A stretch of 10,935 nt of DNA from Pseudomonadota bacterium (GTDB lineage: Bacteria > Pseudomonadota > Alphaproteobacteria > Sphingomonadales > SMXR01), in the NCBI GenBank assembly GCA_022571175.1, contig JACZYI010000047.1:1-10935 (forward strand), read 5' to 3'. Positions 1-6,524 of this stretch are shown in pieces. The notes beneath the pieces were generated by a model, which saw only the letters and a list, made by a program, of their open reading frames with translations, did not search any database and was not told the DNA's origin. Position 1 is the stretch's first letter; every line of letters starts with the position of its first letter. Made by a program: the position numbers and the translations under genes.

Positions 1-469
1 GGAGGTCTGCTCCGACGCCGTGCTGGAAGACCAGGACGAGCAGTCCATATGCGGCGCCGACCGAGAGGACGTTCATGATGACCGCCTTGATCGGCACGAC
101 GATGCTGCGGAAGACGATCAACAGAAGCAGGAAGCTGCTGCCGAGGACCAGTCCGAAGACGAGCGGGAGCCAGCTCTTGATCAGGTTCGCGCTGTCGACC
201 ATCTCGGCGGTGACGCCGGTGACGTAGACGTCTGCTGCGCCGTCAAACGCTGCAGGAACGTACTGATCGCGCAGTCGTGAAAGTGCGTCTTCGGCTTCCT
301 GGCCCGAGTAGTCTCCCTGCATCACCGCGTTGATAACTATGAGGTCGTTCCCGGGAGCAATGGTGACTTCCGTATCACCGTAGAACGGGTCGCCGGCAAG
401 GTCCGCTTCGAGCGATTCGATTCCGGCCTGTATTGCCGGTGAAGTCACGTCGGGTGCGTCGATCACGAT
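1..469 (-). CDS. MMPL/RND-family membrane transporter, internal fragment
   Basis: Read on the minus strand, about 156 codons stay open in one frame, which ends at the window edge. The first part resembles the soluble loop of MMPL (RND-superfamily) exporters: VIDAPDVTSPAIQAGIESLE, then a segment rich in acidic residues. Next comes VTGVTAEMVDSANLIKSWLP, leading into a hydrophobic span (LVFGLVLGSSFLLLLIVF). After the FRSIVVPIKA loop a second hydrophobic span begins (VIMNVLSVGAAYGLLVLVF), followed by QHGVGADL. Members of this family move lipids, drugs or other hydrophobic compounds across the inner membrane; the substrate cannot be told here. Both protein ends are missing: one lies beyond position 1 and the other is cut at the join with rplT near 450-470. 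Codons end mostly in G or C, unlike every other gene in the window, and the style recalls actinobacterial MMPL proteins. It probably does not belong to the neighbouring genome. Confidence 0.8.
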   Translation of the reverse strand, partial: MVIDAPDVTSPAIQAGIESLEADLAGDPFYGDTEVTIAPGNDLIVINAVMQGDYSGQEAEDALSRLRDQYVPAAFDGAADVYVTGVTAEMVDSANLIKSWLPLVFGLVLGSSFLLLLIVFRSIVVPIKAVIMNVLSVGAAYGLLVLVFQHGVGADL

Positions 470-470
470 A
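441..470. other. Chimeric junction between rplT and the MMPL gene
   Basis: Within this interval the minus strand can be read as bL20 (RDRRTRRDF) in one frame and as an MMPL loop (VIDAPDVTS) in another, so the two genes meet at a short stretch that fits both. bL20 normally carries one more basic residue before RDF, which places the switch near 447-452. Base composition changes at the same place, from moderate to clearly G+C-rich. Joining at a short shared word is typical of misassembly, or of illegitimate recombination. Confidence 0.75.
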
Positions 471-608
471 GGCATACTGCAAGCTCTTATCCACAGCCTG
501 TTTCGCTATGCGAATGGTATTTTTACGCCGCCCTTGGTATCCCTTGGCGCTCTTGATAACTTTTTTGTGCCGGGCGTGGCTTGTCACACCCCTTTTGACT
601 CGTGCCAT
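450..608 (-). CDS. rplT: 50S ribosomal protein bL20, N-terminal fragment (cut at chimeric join)
   Basis: The first 53 or so residues match bL20 closely: MARVKRGVTSHARHKKVIKS, then GYQGRRKNTIRIAKQAVDKS and LQYAYRDRRTR. bL20 is about 118 residues long, binds 23S rRNA early in large-subunit assembly, and in several bacteria represses its own operon. After RDRRTR the family expects a further basic residue, RDFR and then ALWIQRIN; here the frame instead gives unrelated residues to a stop at 375, because the DNA has become the MMPL gene. GGAG lies 8 bases before the ATG, and rpmI ends 18 bases upstream, the usual rpmI-rplT arrangement. Since bL20 is important for ribosome assembly, the break is more likely an assembly or cloning artefact than a real mutation. 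Confidence 0.9.
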
Positions 609-626
609 AATATTTCTCCGTCCGCC

Positions 627-824
627 TTAGCCGTAGGGCAAAAATTTTCTAACGGTCTTACTGTCTGCCTTCGATATTGGCGCAGTACCCCTTAGATTAC
701 GAATTTGTTTGTTGGTTCGTTTGATCATGCCATGGCGCTTACCAGCCTGGGCTGATCTGATCTTGCCTGTAGCGGTAATGCTGAAGCGTTTCTTGGCGCC
801 GGATTTGGTCTTCATCTTAGGCAT
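627..824 (-). CDS. rpmI: 50S ribosomal protein bL35
   Basis: This is a complete 65-residue bL35, the usual length. It starts MPKMKTKSGAKKRFSITATG, continues with a very basic middle (KRHGMIKRTNKQIRNLRG) and ends KTVRKFLPYG. bL35 is a small subunit-surface protein of the 50S ribosome that binds 23S rRNA. AAGGA lies 7 bases before the ATG. It stands between infC (188 bases upstream) and rplT (18 bases downstream), the conserved infC-rpmI-rplT cluster, whose members are commonly co-expressed and under bL20 or IF3 feedback. Confidence 0.97.
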   Translation of the reverse strand: MPKMKTKSGAKKRFSITATGKIRSAQAGKRHGMIKRTNKQIRNLRGTAPISKADSKTVRKFLPYG

Positions 825-1012
825 TTTGCATTCCTTTCATTTTACAAGCTCAAGGGCTGGATAATGAATGCTTCTGGATAGCCTCGGCATGCCATAGGCC
901 GGACCATCCGGTTAGACCGCGGCTTATACTGGTCACTGCCAGTTAATGCAAGTGGGTTTAATAGCCTTATGGCAAGGTACCAATTTTATATGGCACCGGG
1001 GATCGGCCAAGA
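825..1012 (-). promoter_or_regulatory. Long untranslated stretch between infC and rpmI, possible leader
   Basis: No gene is visible in these 188 bases. Read in the direction of rpmI they hold several short self-complementary pieces: CCTT-gccat-AAGG, a perfect CCGGA-tgg-TCCGG hairpin (899-911 on the plus strand), and GGCATGCC (887-894). In E. coli and Bacillus the infC-rpmI-rplT message carries a structured site where bL20 represses translation. A similar role here is an inference from position and folding potential, not from a recognised motif. An rpmI promoter is equally possible, though I see no clear -35/-10 pair. Confidence 0.3.
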
Positions 1013-1549
1013 TTATTTTGGTGCGATAACCATTATCATTTGACGACCTTCAAGTTTTGGCATGCTTTCGATCTTGGCCACATCGCTCATCTCTTCCCTG
1101 ACACGCTCAAGAAGCTGCATACCCAGCTCCTTATGGGCCATTTCCCGACCGCGAAACCGAATGGTAACCTTGACCTTATCCCCAACGTCAATGAAACGAG
1201 TAACCGATCGCATTTTGATGTCATAATCATGAACATCAATATTCGGTCTCATCTTTATTTCTTTGACATCCTGGGTTTTCTGGTGTTTTCGGGCCATATT
1301 GGCCTTCTTTTGGGCCTCGTATTTATATTTTCCGTAATCTAGAATTTTGCAAACTGGTGGGGTCGTGTTTGGAGATATTTCCACAAGATCCAACCCTACA
1401 TCGTAAGCTTTTTCCAAAGCGAACTTGATCTCTACTGGGCCTAGATTGTTACCCTCATGATCGATCAGTTGAACCTCCTCGGCAGTAATCTGATCGTTAG
1501 CTCTTGGCCCACTTTTCCGGGGCTGAGCTAGTCCTGGTTTTCTAGCGAT
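1013..1549 (-). CDS. infC: Translation initiation factor IF-3 (AUC start)
   Basis: The encoded protein is 178 residues, the usual IF-3 length. IF-3 binds the 30S subunit, keeps 50S off, and checks the codon-anticodon pairing of the initiator tRNA. The N-terminal domain follows a basic tail: GPRANDQITAEEVQLIDHEG, then KAYDVGLDLVEISPNTTPPV with CKILDYGKYKYE, the linker signature of the family. The C-terminal domain contains KEIKMRPNIDVHDYDIKMRS, VTIRFRGREMAHKELG and ends MIMVIAPK. No ATG precedes the conserved N-terminus in frame. The best start is ATC at 1547-1549, with AAGGAG (1558-1563) 8 bases ahead; a TTG at 1417 would remove 44 conserved residues. Rare start codons such as AUU or AUC are a known hallmark of infC and let IF-3 repress its own synthesis. 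It follows thrS by 135 bases on the same strand. Confidence 0.95.
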   Translation of the reverse strand: MARKPGLAQPRKSGPRANDQITAEEVQLIDHEGNNLGPVEIKFALEKAYDVGLDLVEISPNTTPPVCKILDYGKYKYEAQKKANMARKHQKTQDVKEIKMRPNIDVHDYDIKMRSVTRFIDVGDKVKVTIRFRGREMAHKELGMQLLERVREEMSDVAKIESMPKLEGRQMIMVIAPK

Positions 1550-1684
1550 GAAATTTTCTCCTTCGTTGTTCCAACAAATCTGAGTCCGTTCTGATTTTTC
1601 GGCTAGGCATTCGCAACAAATACTATACAGGGAAAAATCTTCAGAATCGAGACTCTGCCAAAGATGGAAGTAAAAAACATGAAA
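1550..1684 (-). other. thrS-infC intergenic stretch
   Basis: Between the thrS stop (TAA) and infC there are 135 bases. The frame of infC stays open through much of this stretch but has no ATG, GTG or TTG start with homology to IF-3. The only clear element is the AAGGAG ribosome binding site at 1558-1563. I see no convincing terminator, so read-through from thrS is likely. Confidence 0.4.
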
Positions 1685-3619
1685 TTATTCGGGCATTCTG
1701 GCCTCTTCAATAATAGCCAGAAGGGCTTTATCAAGAGGCAGGCTTTGCTGCTCGCTGGAGCCGAGCCTGCGGATTGAGACGGTTTTTTCTTTTGCTTCCC
1801 GCTTTCCCACTACCCACAGGATAGGCACTCTGGCATGCGAATGTTCGCGTACCTTGTAGCTTATTTTTTCATTTCGAATGTCAAGCTTGGCGTGTATGCC
1901 GATCTCATCAAGACTATTTTTGATCTGGGAGGCAAATTCATCCGCATCGGAGGTAATGGTGGCAATCACCACCTGCAAGGGAGCCAGCCAAAGCGGAAAT
2001 TTCCCCTCATAATGTTCGATCAAAATGCCAATAAATCTTTCAAAGGACCCAAAAATGGCCCGGTGCAGCATGGCAGGGCGGTGTTTTTGGCCGTCTTCGC
2101 CGATGTAATTGGCATCTAGCAACTCTGGCAACACAAAATCCACCTGCCAGGTTCCGCATTGCCAATCGCGGCCAATGGCATCACGAAGGATAAAATCAAG
2201 TTTGGGGCCATAGAATGCGCCTTCGCCTGGATTGAGGGTGTAGACCATGCCTGCGGCTTCCACCGCTTCTTTAAGCGCAGCCTCAGCCCGGTCCCAAACC
2301 TCGTCGCTGCCAGCCCTTACCTCGGGTCGGTCAGAAAATTTTATCTGAACATCCTCAAACCCAAGGTCTTTGTATATTTTTGTGAGCATTTTGAAAAAGG
2401 CTTTGGTTTCGGGGATGATTTGATCTTCAGTACAGAAAATATGAGCGTCATCCATCAGGAAAGACCGAACGCGCATGAGCCCATGAAGTGCGCCGGATGG
2501 TTCAAAACGATGACAGCTCCCAAATTCTGCCAGACGCAAAGGCAAGTCGCGATAGCTATGGATGCCTTGATTAAAGACCTGCACATGACAGGGACAATTC
2601 ATGGGCTTTACGGCAAGAGTCCTGCCATCCATCTCCATTTGATACATATGTTCGCCGAATTTTTCCCAATGCCCTGATTTTTCCCAAAGAGTCCGATCAA
2701 GCAGGATTGGGGTTTTAATTTCATCATAGCCGTTCTTTTGAAGCTCCCGGCGCATATAGGTTTCTAAAGTGCGGTGCAGAGTCCATCCTTTCGGGTGCCA
2801 GAAGGGCATGCCAACGGCTTCATCCTGAAAGTGGAACAGGTCCATTTGTTTGCCAATGCGCCGATGATCCCGTCGTTCCGCTTCTGCCAATTGAAACAGA
2901 TGAGCCTCAAGCTCTTTCTTGTCTCGCCAGCAAGTCCCGTAAATGCGCGTCAGCATTTCATTTTTACTGTCGCCGCGCCAATAAGCCCCCGCCACCTTCA
3001 TCAGCTTGAAAGACGTTCCCAGTTTGCCAGTGGAGGGCAAATGTGGCCCACGGCAAAGATCAATCCATTCGCCCTGCCGATACAGGGTGATATCTTCCCC
3101 CGCCGGGATGTCGGCAATAATCTCTGCCTTGTAGTCTTCGCCAATTTTTTTGAAATATTTTATGGCTTCATCCCGCGCCCACACTTCCCGACGGACTTCA
3201 AGGTCACGCTTCACAATTTCACGCATGCGTTCTTCGATGATCGGTAAGTCATCCTCGACAAAAGGTTCGTCGCGGGCAAAATCATAGAAAAAGCCGTTTT
3301 CAATAACGGGTCCAATGGTGGCTTGTGTACCCGGGAAAAGCTCTTGAACCGCCTGGGCCATAACATGTGCTGCATCATGTCGTAGCAGATCCAGCGCATC
3401 TTCATCCTTGACCGTGACAATTTCAACAGAAGCGTTCCTGGTGATCTCGGTGCGGAGATCCACCAAGTCCCCATCCAAACAAATGGCGAGTGCGGCTTTT
3501 AGCAGCCCCGGTCCGATGTCAGCAGCGATTTCCGTGCCAGTAACCGGCGAATCATAGTCCCGAGAACTGCCATCCGGCAACGAGATCGTGACCCTATTAT
3601 TTTTGGCCCCATTTGACAT
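1685..3619 (-). CDS. thrS: Threonine--tRNA ligase
   Basis: This class II synthetase charges tRNA-Thr in the cytoplasm. The 644-residue reading is full length. A TGS domain occupies about 8-68. The editing domain (about 75-235) has its zinc-like set H81, H85, C189 and H193. The catalytic core has the three zinc ligands C342 (in MNCPCH), H393 and H519, each exactly eight positions after the E. coli residues, plus motif 2 around FGSCHRFEPSGALHG and motif 3 around MLHRAIFGSFERF. The anticodon-binding domain starts near APLQVVIATI. Start choice: the frame is open up to a GTG at 3697, but the extra 26 residues do not resemble the family and contain a -35-like TTGACA, so ATG at 3619 (GGA 5 bases upstream) is preferred. 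It heads the thrS-infC-rpmI-rplT block. Confidence 0.97.
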   Translation of the reverse strand: MSNGAKNNRVTISLPDGSSRDYDSPVTGTEIAADIGPGLLKAALAICLDGDLVDLRTEITRNASVEIVTVKDEDALDLLRHDAAHVMAQAVQELFPGTQATIGPVIENGFFYDFARDEPFVEDDLPIIEERMREIVKRDLEVRREVWARDEAIKYFKKIGEDYKAEIIADIPAGEDITLYRQGEWIDLCRGPHLPSTGKLGTSFKLMKVAGAYWRGDSKNEMLTRIYGTCWRDKKELEAHLFQLAEAERRDHRRIGKQMDLFHFQDEAVGMPFWHPKGWTLHRTLETYMRRELQKNGYDEIKTPILLDRTLWEKSGHWEKFGEHMYQMEMDGRTLAVKPMNCPCHVQVFNQGIHSYRDLPLRLAEFGSCHRFEPSGALHGLMRVRSFLMDDAHIFCTEDQIIPETKAFFKMLTKIYKDLGFEDVQIKFSDRPEVRAGSDEVWDRAEAALKEAVEAAGMVYTLNPGEGAFYGPKLDFILRDAIGRDWQCGTWQVDFVLPELLDANYIGEDGQKHRPAMLHRAIFGSFERFIGILIEHYEGKFPLWLAPLQVVIATITSDADEFASQIKNSLDEIGIHAKLDIRNEKISYKVREHSHARVPILWVVGKREAKEKTVSIRRLGSSEQQSLPLDKALLAIIEEARMPE

Positions 3620-3653
3620 TTGCATCCAAACGTAAAAAACCCTATGAGAAAGC

Positions 3654-3682
3654 GGCGTAGCGGCGATAGCCCGTGCTGTCAA
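3654..3682 (-). promoter_or_regulatory. Candidate thrS promoter
   Basis: Reading toward thrS, a perfect TTGACA (3677-3682) in the context GCTTGACA is followed after 17 bases by TACGCC (3654-3659), a poor -10. Transcription would start some 25-30 bases before the ATG at 3619. The good -35 and spacing support it; the weak -10 leaves doubt. Confidence 0.35.
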
Positions 3683-3759
3683 GCAGGCTTCACTCACTCC
3701 ATATTACCTTGCTTGATATGGCCTCGATTGCGCCACGAAATACTGTCAGATGAAATGCC

Positions 3760-4593
3760 ATGGTTAAAGTCAAAATAATCAGTCTTGGAGTTGCTCTCGT
3801 CTCGCTGTTTTTTGTGGCCCATGCCGCACTTGGACAAACAGATGAAGAGAGGCAGAAGTCTGCTGCTCGGGCCTATGTCAGTTGCGTCTCGCTGGCAAAA
3901 AACAATCCTGACCGCGCAATTTCGGTGGCGCAGAACTGGCGTGATTCTGGTGGTGGCACACCCGCAAGCCATTGTCTGGCTTTGGCGCTTGCAGCCAATG
4001 GGGATTACACCGAGTCTGCATATGAGCTTTCTAGAGCGGCGGAAATACTGCGCAATTTTGGTCGGACTGCGGATGCAAGCACTAGCGAGACACGGCTGGC
4101 CATCGCAGATCTTCTGGCCCAGTCTGGAAATGCCTGGTTATTGGCCAATGAAGCTTTGCGGGCTTATGACATATTTTCACAAGCCTTATCGGAAATTTCA
4201 TCCACCAGCCTGACAGCAGGTGAAATCTATGTGGACCGCGCCCGTGCGTCCTATGAGCTTATGGATTTTGAAGGAACCATGAGCGATCTTGAGCGCGCCC
4301 AGAATATTTATTCGAATCGGACCGATATCATGGTTTACAAGGCAAGTGCGCTCAGGGCCATGGAGCGTTTTGATGAAGCACAAATTGCCATTGCGAATGC
4401 GCTGGCTCTTTCACCCGACGATGAGGCGGCCTTGCTGGAGCGAGGAAATGTCCGATTTAGCCTGGGTATTTTTGATGGTGCCAGAGAAGATTGGGCGCAA
4501 ATTTTGATGCTGTATCCAAATAGCGTGGCTGCCGAAATGGCACGAAAAAACATTGAGGCTCTGGATGGCATAGTTTCAGATTCGGACGGCTAG
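3760..4593 (+). CDS. Exported TPR-repeat protein of unknown function
   Basis: The 277-residue protein begins with a clear Sec signal peptide (two lysines, then a hydrophobic stretch to about residue 20, probable cleavage near AHA or ALG at 21-25), so it should act in the periplasm. The mature part is helical with tetratricopeptide-type repeats: about 68-98 (HCLALALAANGDYTESAYEL), 154-185 (DRARASYELMDFEGTMSDLE), 188-219 (YKASALRAMERFDEAQIAIA) and 222-254 (LERGNVRFSLGIFDGAREDW). The segment 110-145 may be a further, degenerate repeat. Cysteines 42 and 72 bracket the first helical pair and could form a disulfide. TPR arrays bind other proteins; no enzyme motif is visible. It is divergent from thrS and convergent with queG, sharing the CTAG at 4590-4593 for both stop codons, so it is probably transcribed alone. 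No strong ribosome binding site is seen (AGATGA nearby). Confidence 0.85.
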   Translation: MVKVKIISLGVALVSLFFVAHAALGQTDEERQKSAARAYVSCVSLAKNNPDRAISVAQNWRDSGGGTPASHCLALALAANGDYTESAYELSRAAEILRNFGRTADASTSETRLAIADLLAQSGNAWLLANEALRAYDIFSQALSEISSTSLTAGEIYVDRARASYELMDFEGTMSDLERAQNIYSNRTDIMVYKASALRAMERFDEAQIAIANALALSPDDEAALLERGNVRFSLGIFDGAREDWAQILMLYPNSVAAEMARKNIEALDGIVSDSDG

Positions 4594-5705
4594 GAGGTCG
4601 TTGCTTTCCATTCGGCTCGCACATCAGGGTCTGGTTCACTGGCAGCTAAATTGTTTTTTAAGACCTCAAACTCTTTTTCTTCCCATAGTTCGCGGAGTGC
4701 CCATACGGCCATAGCCCTTACCAGCGAAGAAGCATCCTTGAGTAATGGCCTGATCTCTTTGACAAGGTCGGGATTGCCACTGTTGCCGGCAGCAATCAGG
4801 CAGTTTCGAATAAATCTATCCCGACCGGTCCTTTTTATGGGGGAACCGGAAAAAAGAGTGCGAAACTGTGCATCGTCAAGACTGAGCAAATGTTGCAATC
4901 GAGGAGCGCCAAGCTCCTTTTTGGCATGAAACCCGGCTTCTTTTGCTGTTTTGGCAAATTTGTTCCAGGGGCATACGGCAAGACAATCATCACAACCATA
5001 TATTCGATTGCCAATGGCCTTCCTGAATTCACTATTGATATGCCCCTTATGTTCAATGGTGAGATAGGAAATGCACCGACGGGCGTCCAGTTGATAGGGC
5101 TTGGGGAAGGCACTGGTCGGGCAGATGTCCAGACAGGCGCGACATTTACCGCACAGGTCAACATGGGCTTTCTTCGCCGGCAAATCTAGGGTCGTAAAGA
5201 CCGAGCCTAGAAATAACCAAGACCCCCATTCTTTTGAAACCAGGTTGGTATGTTTGCCTTGCCAGCCAAGGCCCGAAGCCTCGGCTAGTGGTTTTTCCAT
5301 AACCGGGGCCGTATCCACAAACACCTTCACTTGGGCGTCAAATTCATCCGTAATCCAGCGCCCCAACTGTTTCAGCTTCTTTTTCAGAATATGATGATAG
5401 TCCTTGCCTTGCGCGTAAACGGATATGGAGCCACAGGAAGGGTCTTGTTCATAACTGAGGGGGTTGATCTCGGGTCCATAGTTCATGGCCACCATGATAA
5501 TGCTCTTCGTGGCGGGCCAAAGCGCAGCAGGCGCACTGCGCCGCTCGGCGTTCTCCACCATCCAGGCCATATCGCCATGCCATCCGTTTTTCAAAAATGT
5601 CGCCAGCTTTTGCCCGGCGGTCTCAATGGCATCCGGCCTGACAATGCAGGATTGGTCAAAACCCAAAGCCAGAGACTTTGCCAGAATGGCCTCAGCGTCA
5701 GACAT
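4590..5705 (-). CDS. queG: Epoxyqueuosine reductase
   Basis: QueG carries out the last step of queuosine synthesis, reducing epoxyqueuosine to queuosine in the wobble position of GUN-anticodon tRNAs, using cobalamin and two 4Fe-4S clusters. From the ATG at 5705 the protein has 371 residues, typical of the family. The N-terminal part holds MVAMNYGP (about 71-78) and VDTAPVMEKPLAEASGLGWQ, with D131 the probable catalytic acid. The ferredoxin-like part has C185, C188, C191 and C195 (CGKCRACLDICP), plus C211 and C238, C241, C245 (GCDDCLAVCPWNKFA). A HEAT-like C-terminal part follows (about 295-345). The frame is open further upstream, but the ATG overlaps the gst stop by one base (TAATG), pointing to translational coupling. 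It ends tail to tail with the TPR gene. Confidence 0.96.
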   Translation of the reverse strand: MSDAEAILAKSLALGFDQSCIVRPDAIETAGQKLATFLKNGWHGDMAWMVENAERRSAPAALWPATKSIIMVAMNYGPEINPLSYEQDPSCGSISVYAQGKDYHHILKKKLKQLGRWITDEFDAQVKVFVDTAPVMEKPLAEASGLGWQGKHTNLVSKEWGSWLFLGSVFTTLDLPAKKAHVDLCGKCRACLDICPTSAFPKPYQLDARRCISYLTIEHKGHINSEFRKAIGNRIYGCDDCLAVCPWNKFAKTAKEAGFHAKKELGAPRLQHLLSLDDAQFRTLFSGSPIKRTGRDRFIRNCLIAAGNSGNPDLVKEIRPLLKDASSLVRAMAVWALRELWEEKEFEVLKNNLAASEPDPDVRAEWKATTS

Positions 5706-6391
5706 TAAAAATCCAGTTTGCCATAATGAGGGGCAGGAGACAGGCCGGATATTCGATCTTTTAACAGGGACTGAAAACTCCTGCGCGACTTGACCTTCAT
5801 GTACCACTCTTTCACCAGCGGATTATCTTCCCAATTCACATCACCCAGATAGTCCAGCACCGAGATATGTGCAGCGGCGGAAATATCGGCCAGAGAAAAC
5901 CGATCCGAGGCCAGGTAATTTCGCCGCTCAATCAGATACGATATATAATCCAGGTGGATTTTTATGTTTTGAGAGGCGCAGCGGATGGCATTGGAATTGG
6001 GGGCGCCCATCTTCAAATATCGTTTCATGATTTTTTCTCGAATAAGGATATCACTGACCTCGGTTTTGAATTTTTGATCAAACCAGGCCACGATGCGCCG
6101 AACTTCAGCTTTCTCTTTGGCAGGTGCCGGCAAGAGCGGGTTATCAGAGTAGCTATCTTCAAGATATTCGGTGATTGCCACCGCGTCAGCCAGTATGGTG
6201 CCATCCAGTTCAATCAGAACCGGGACCGTCCCCGCCGGGTTCATTTTCAAGAAATCCGGACGTTTTTCCCAGTCCAGTTCCACTTTTAGATTGTGATCCA
6301 GCTTTTTTTCTGCCAGTACCAATCGCACCTTTCGGCAGGCCGGTGACAGCCACATATGGTAAAGAATGCGCACCAGAGAAGAGTATAGCAA
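5705..6391 (-). CDS. Glutathione S-transferase family protein
   Basis: The protein has the thioredoxin-like N-terminal fold of GSTs: RILYHMWLSPACRKVRLVLA, then NPAGTVPVLIELDG with the cis-proline that holds glutathione, and ILADAVAITEYLED. A helical C-terminal domain follows, with the N-capping-type SLADISAAAHISVLDYLGD. It ends PAPHYGKLDF, a tail I associate with an alphaproteobacterial subgroup found beside queG. The catalytic residue is probably the Ser of WLSPAC, but the substrate is unknown. Start: TTG at 6391 has GGGGAG 5 bases upstream and gives 228 residues. GTG at 6373 fits the family N-terminus (VRILYH) but has no good ribosome binding site, and ATG at 6355 is too short. It is the first gene of a unit with queG and diverges from uppP. 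Confidence 0.85.
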   Translation of the reverse strand: MLYSSLVRILYHMWLSPACRKVRLVLAEKKLDHNLKVELDWEKRPDFLKMNPAGTVPVLIELDGTILADAVAITEYLEDSYSDNPLLPAPAKEKAEVRRIVAWFDQKFKTEVSDILIREKIMKRYLKMGAPNSNAIRCASQNIKIHLDYISYLIERRNYLASDRFSLADISAAAHISVLDYLGDVNWEDNPLVKEWYMKVKSRRSFQSLLKDRISGLSPAPHYGKLDF

Positions 6392-6413
6392 GCGATCTCC
6401 CCAGGCTATACTC
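6381..6413 (-). promoter_or_regulatory. Perfect inverted repeat at the gst start
   Basis: GAGTATAGC (6381-6389) and GCTATACTC (6405-6413) are perfect 9-base inverted copies 15 bases apart. In the gst message they would form a hairpin whose loop contains the GGGGAG ribosome binding site and reaches the TTG start. It could also be a protein-binding operator in the gst/uppP divergent region. Confidence 0.45.
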
Positions 6414-6432
6414 AAAACATAAATTCCCAAAA

Positions 6433-6462
6433 GATGTCAGCATGTTAATGTCTGGTGACATC
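6433..6462. promoter_or_regulatory. Second inverted repeat between gst and uppP
   Basis: GATGTCA (6433-6439) and TGACATC (6456-6462) are perfect 7-base inverted copies separated by 16 bases. They lie in the divergent promoter region about 63 bases before the uppP start. This shape fits a dimeric regulator site; no known consensus is recognised. Confidence 0.25.
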
Positions 6463-6524
6463 CTGATCACGGGTGTATGGCGGGGCCCATGGGTGGCGCG
6501 ATGATGGCGATGGAAAGATAAGAA

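Noticed and set aside
20..280. Plus-strand frame encoding a very acidic 86-residue protein
   Set aside because: It is the antisense shadow of the MMPL gene; composition is that of a reversed G+C-rich membrane protein gene, and there is no ribosome binding site.
375..449. C-terminal tail of the truncated rplT frame as a real protein extension
   Set aside because: It is the MMPL gene read out of frame, so it only reflects the chimeric join.
3694..3972. Minus-strand frame ending ATG-GAG-TGA before thrS as a leader peptide gene
   Set aside because: Most of it overlaps the signal-peptide end of the TPR gene in antisense, it has no ribosome binding site at its start, and its sequence resembles no known leader; no run of threonine codons is present.
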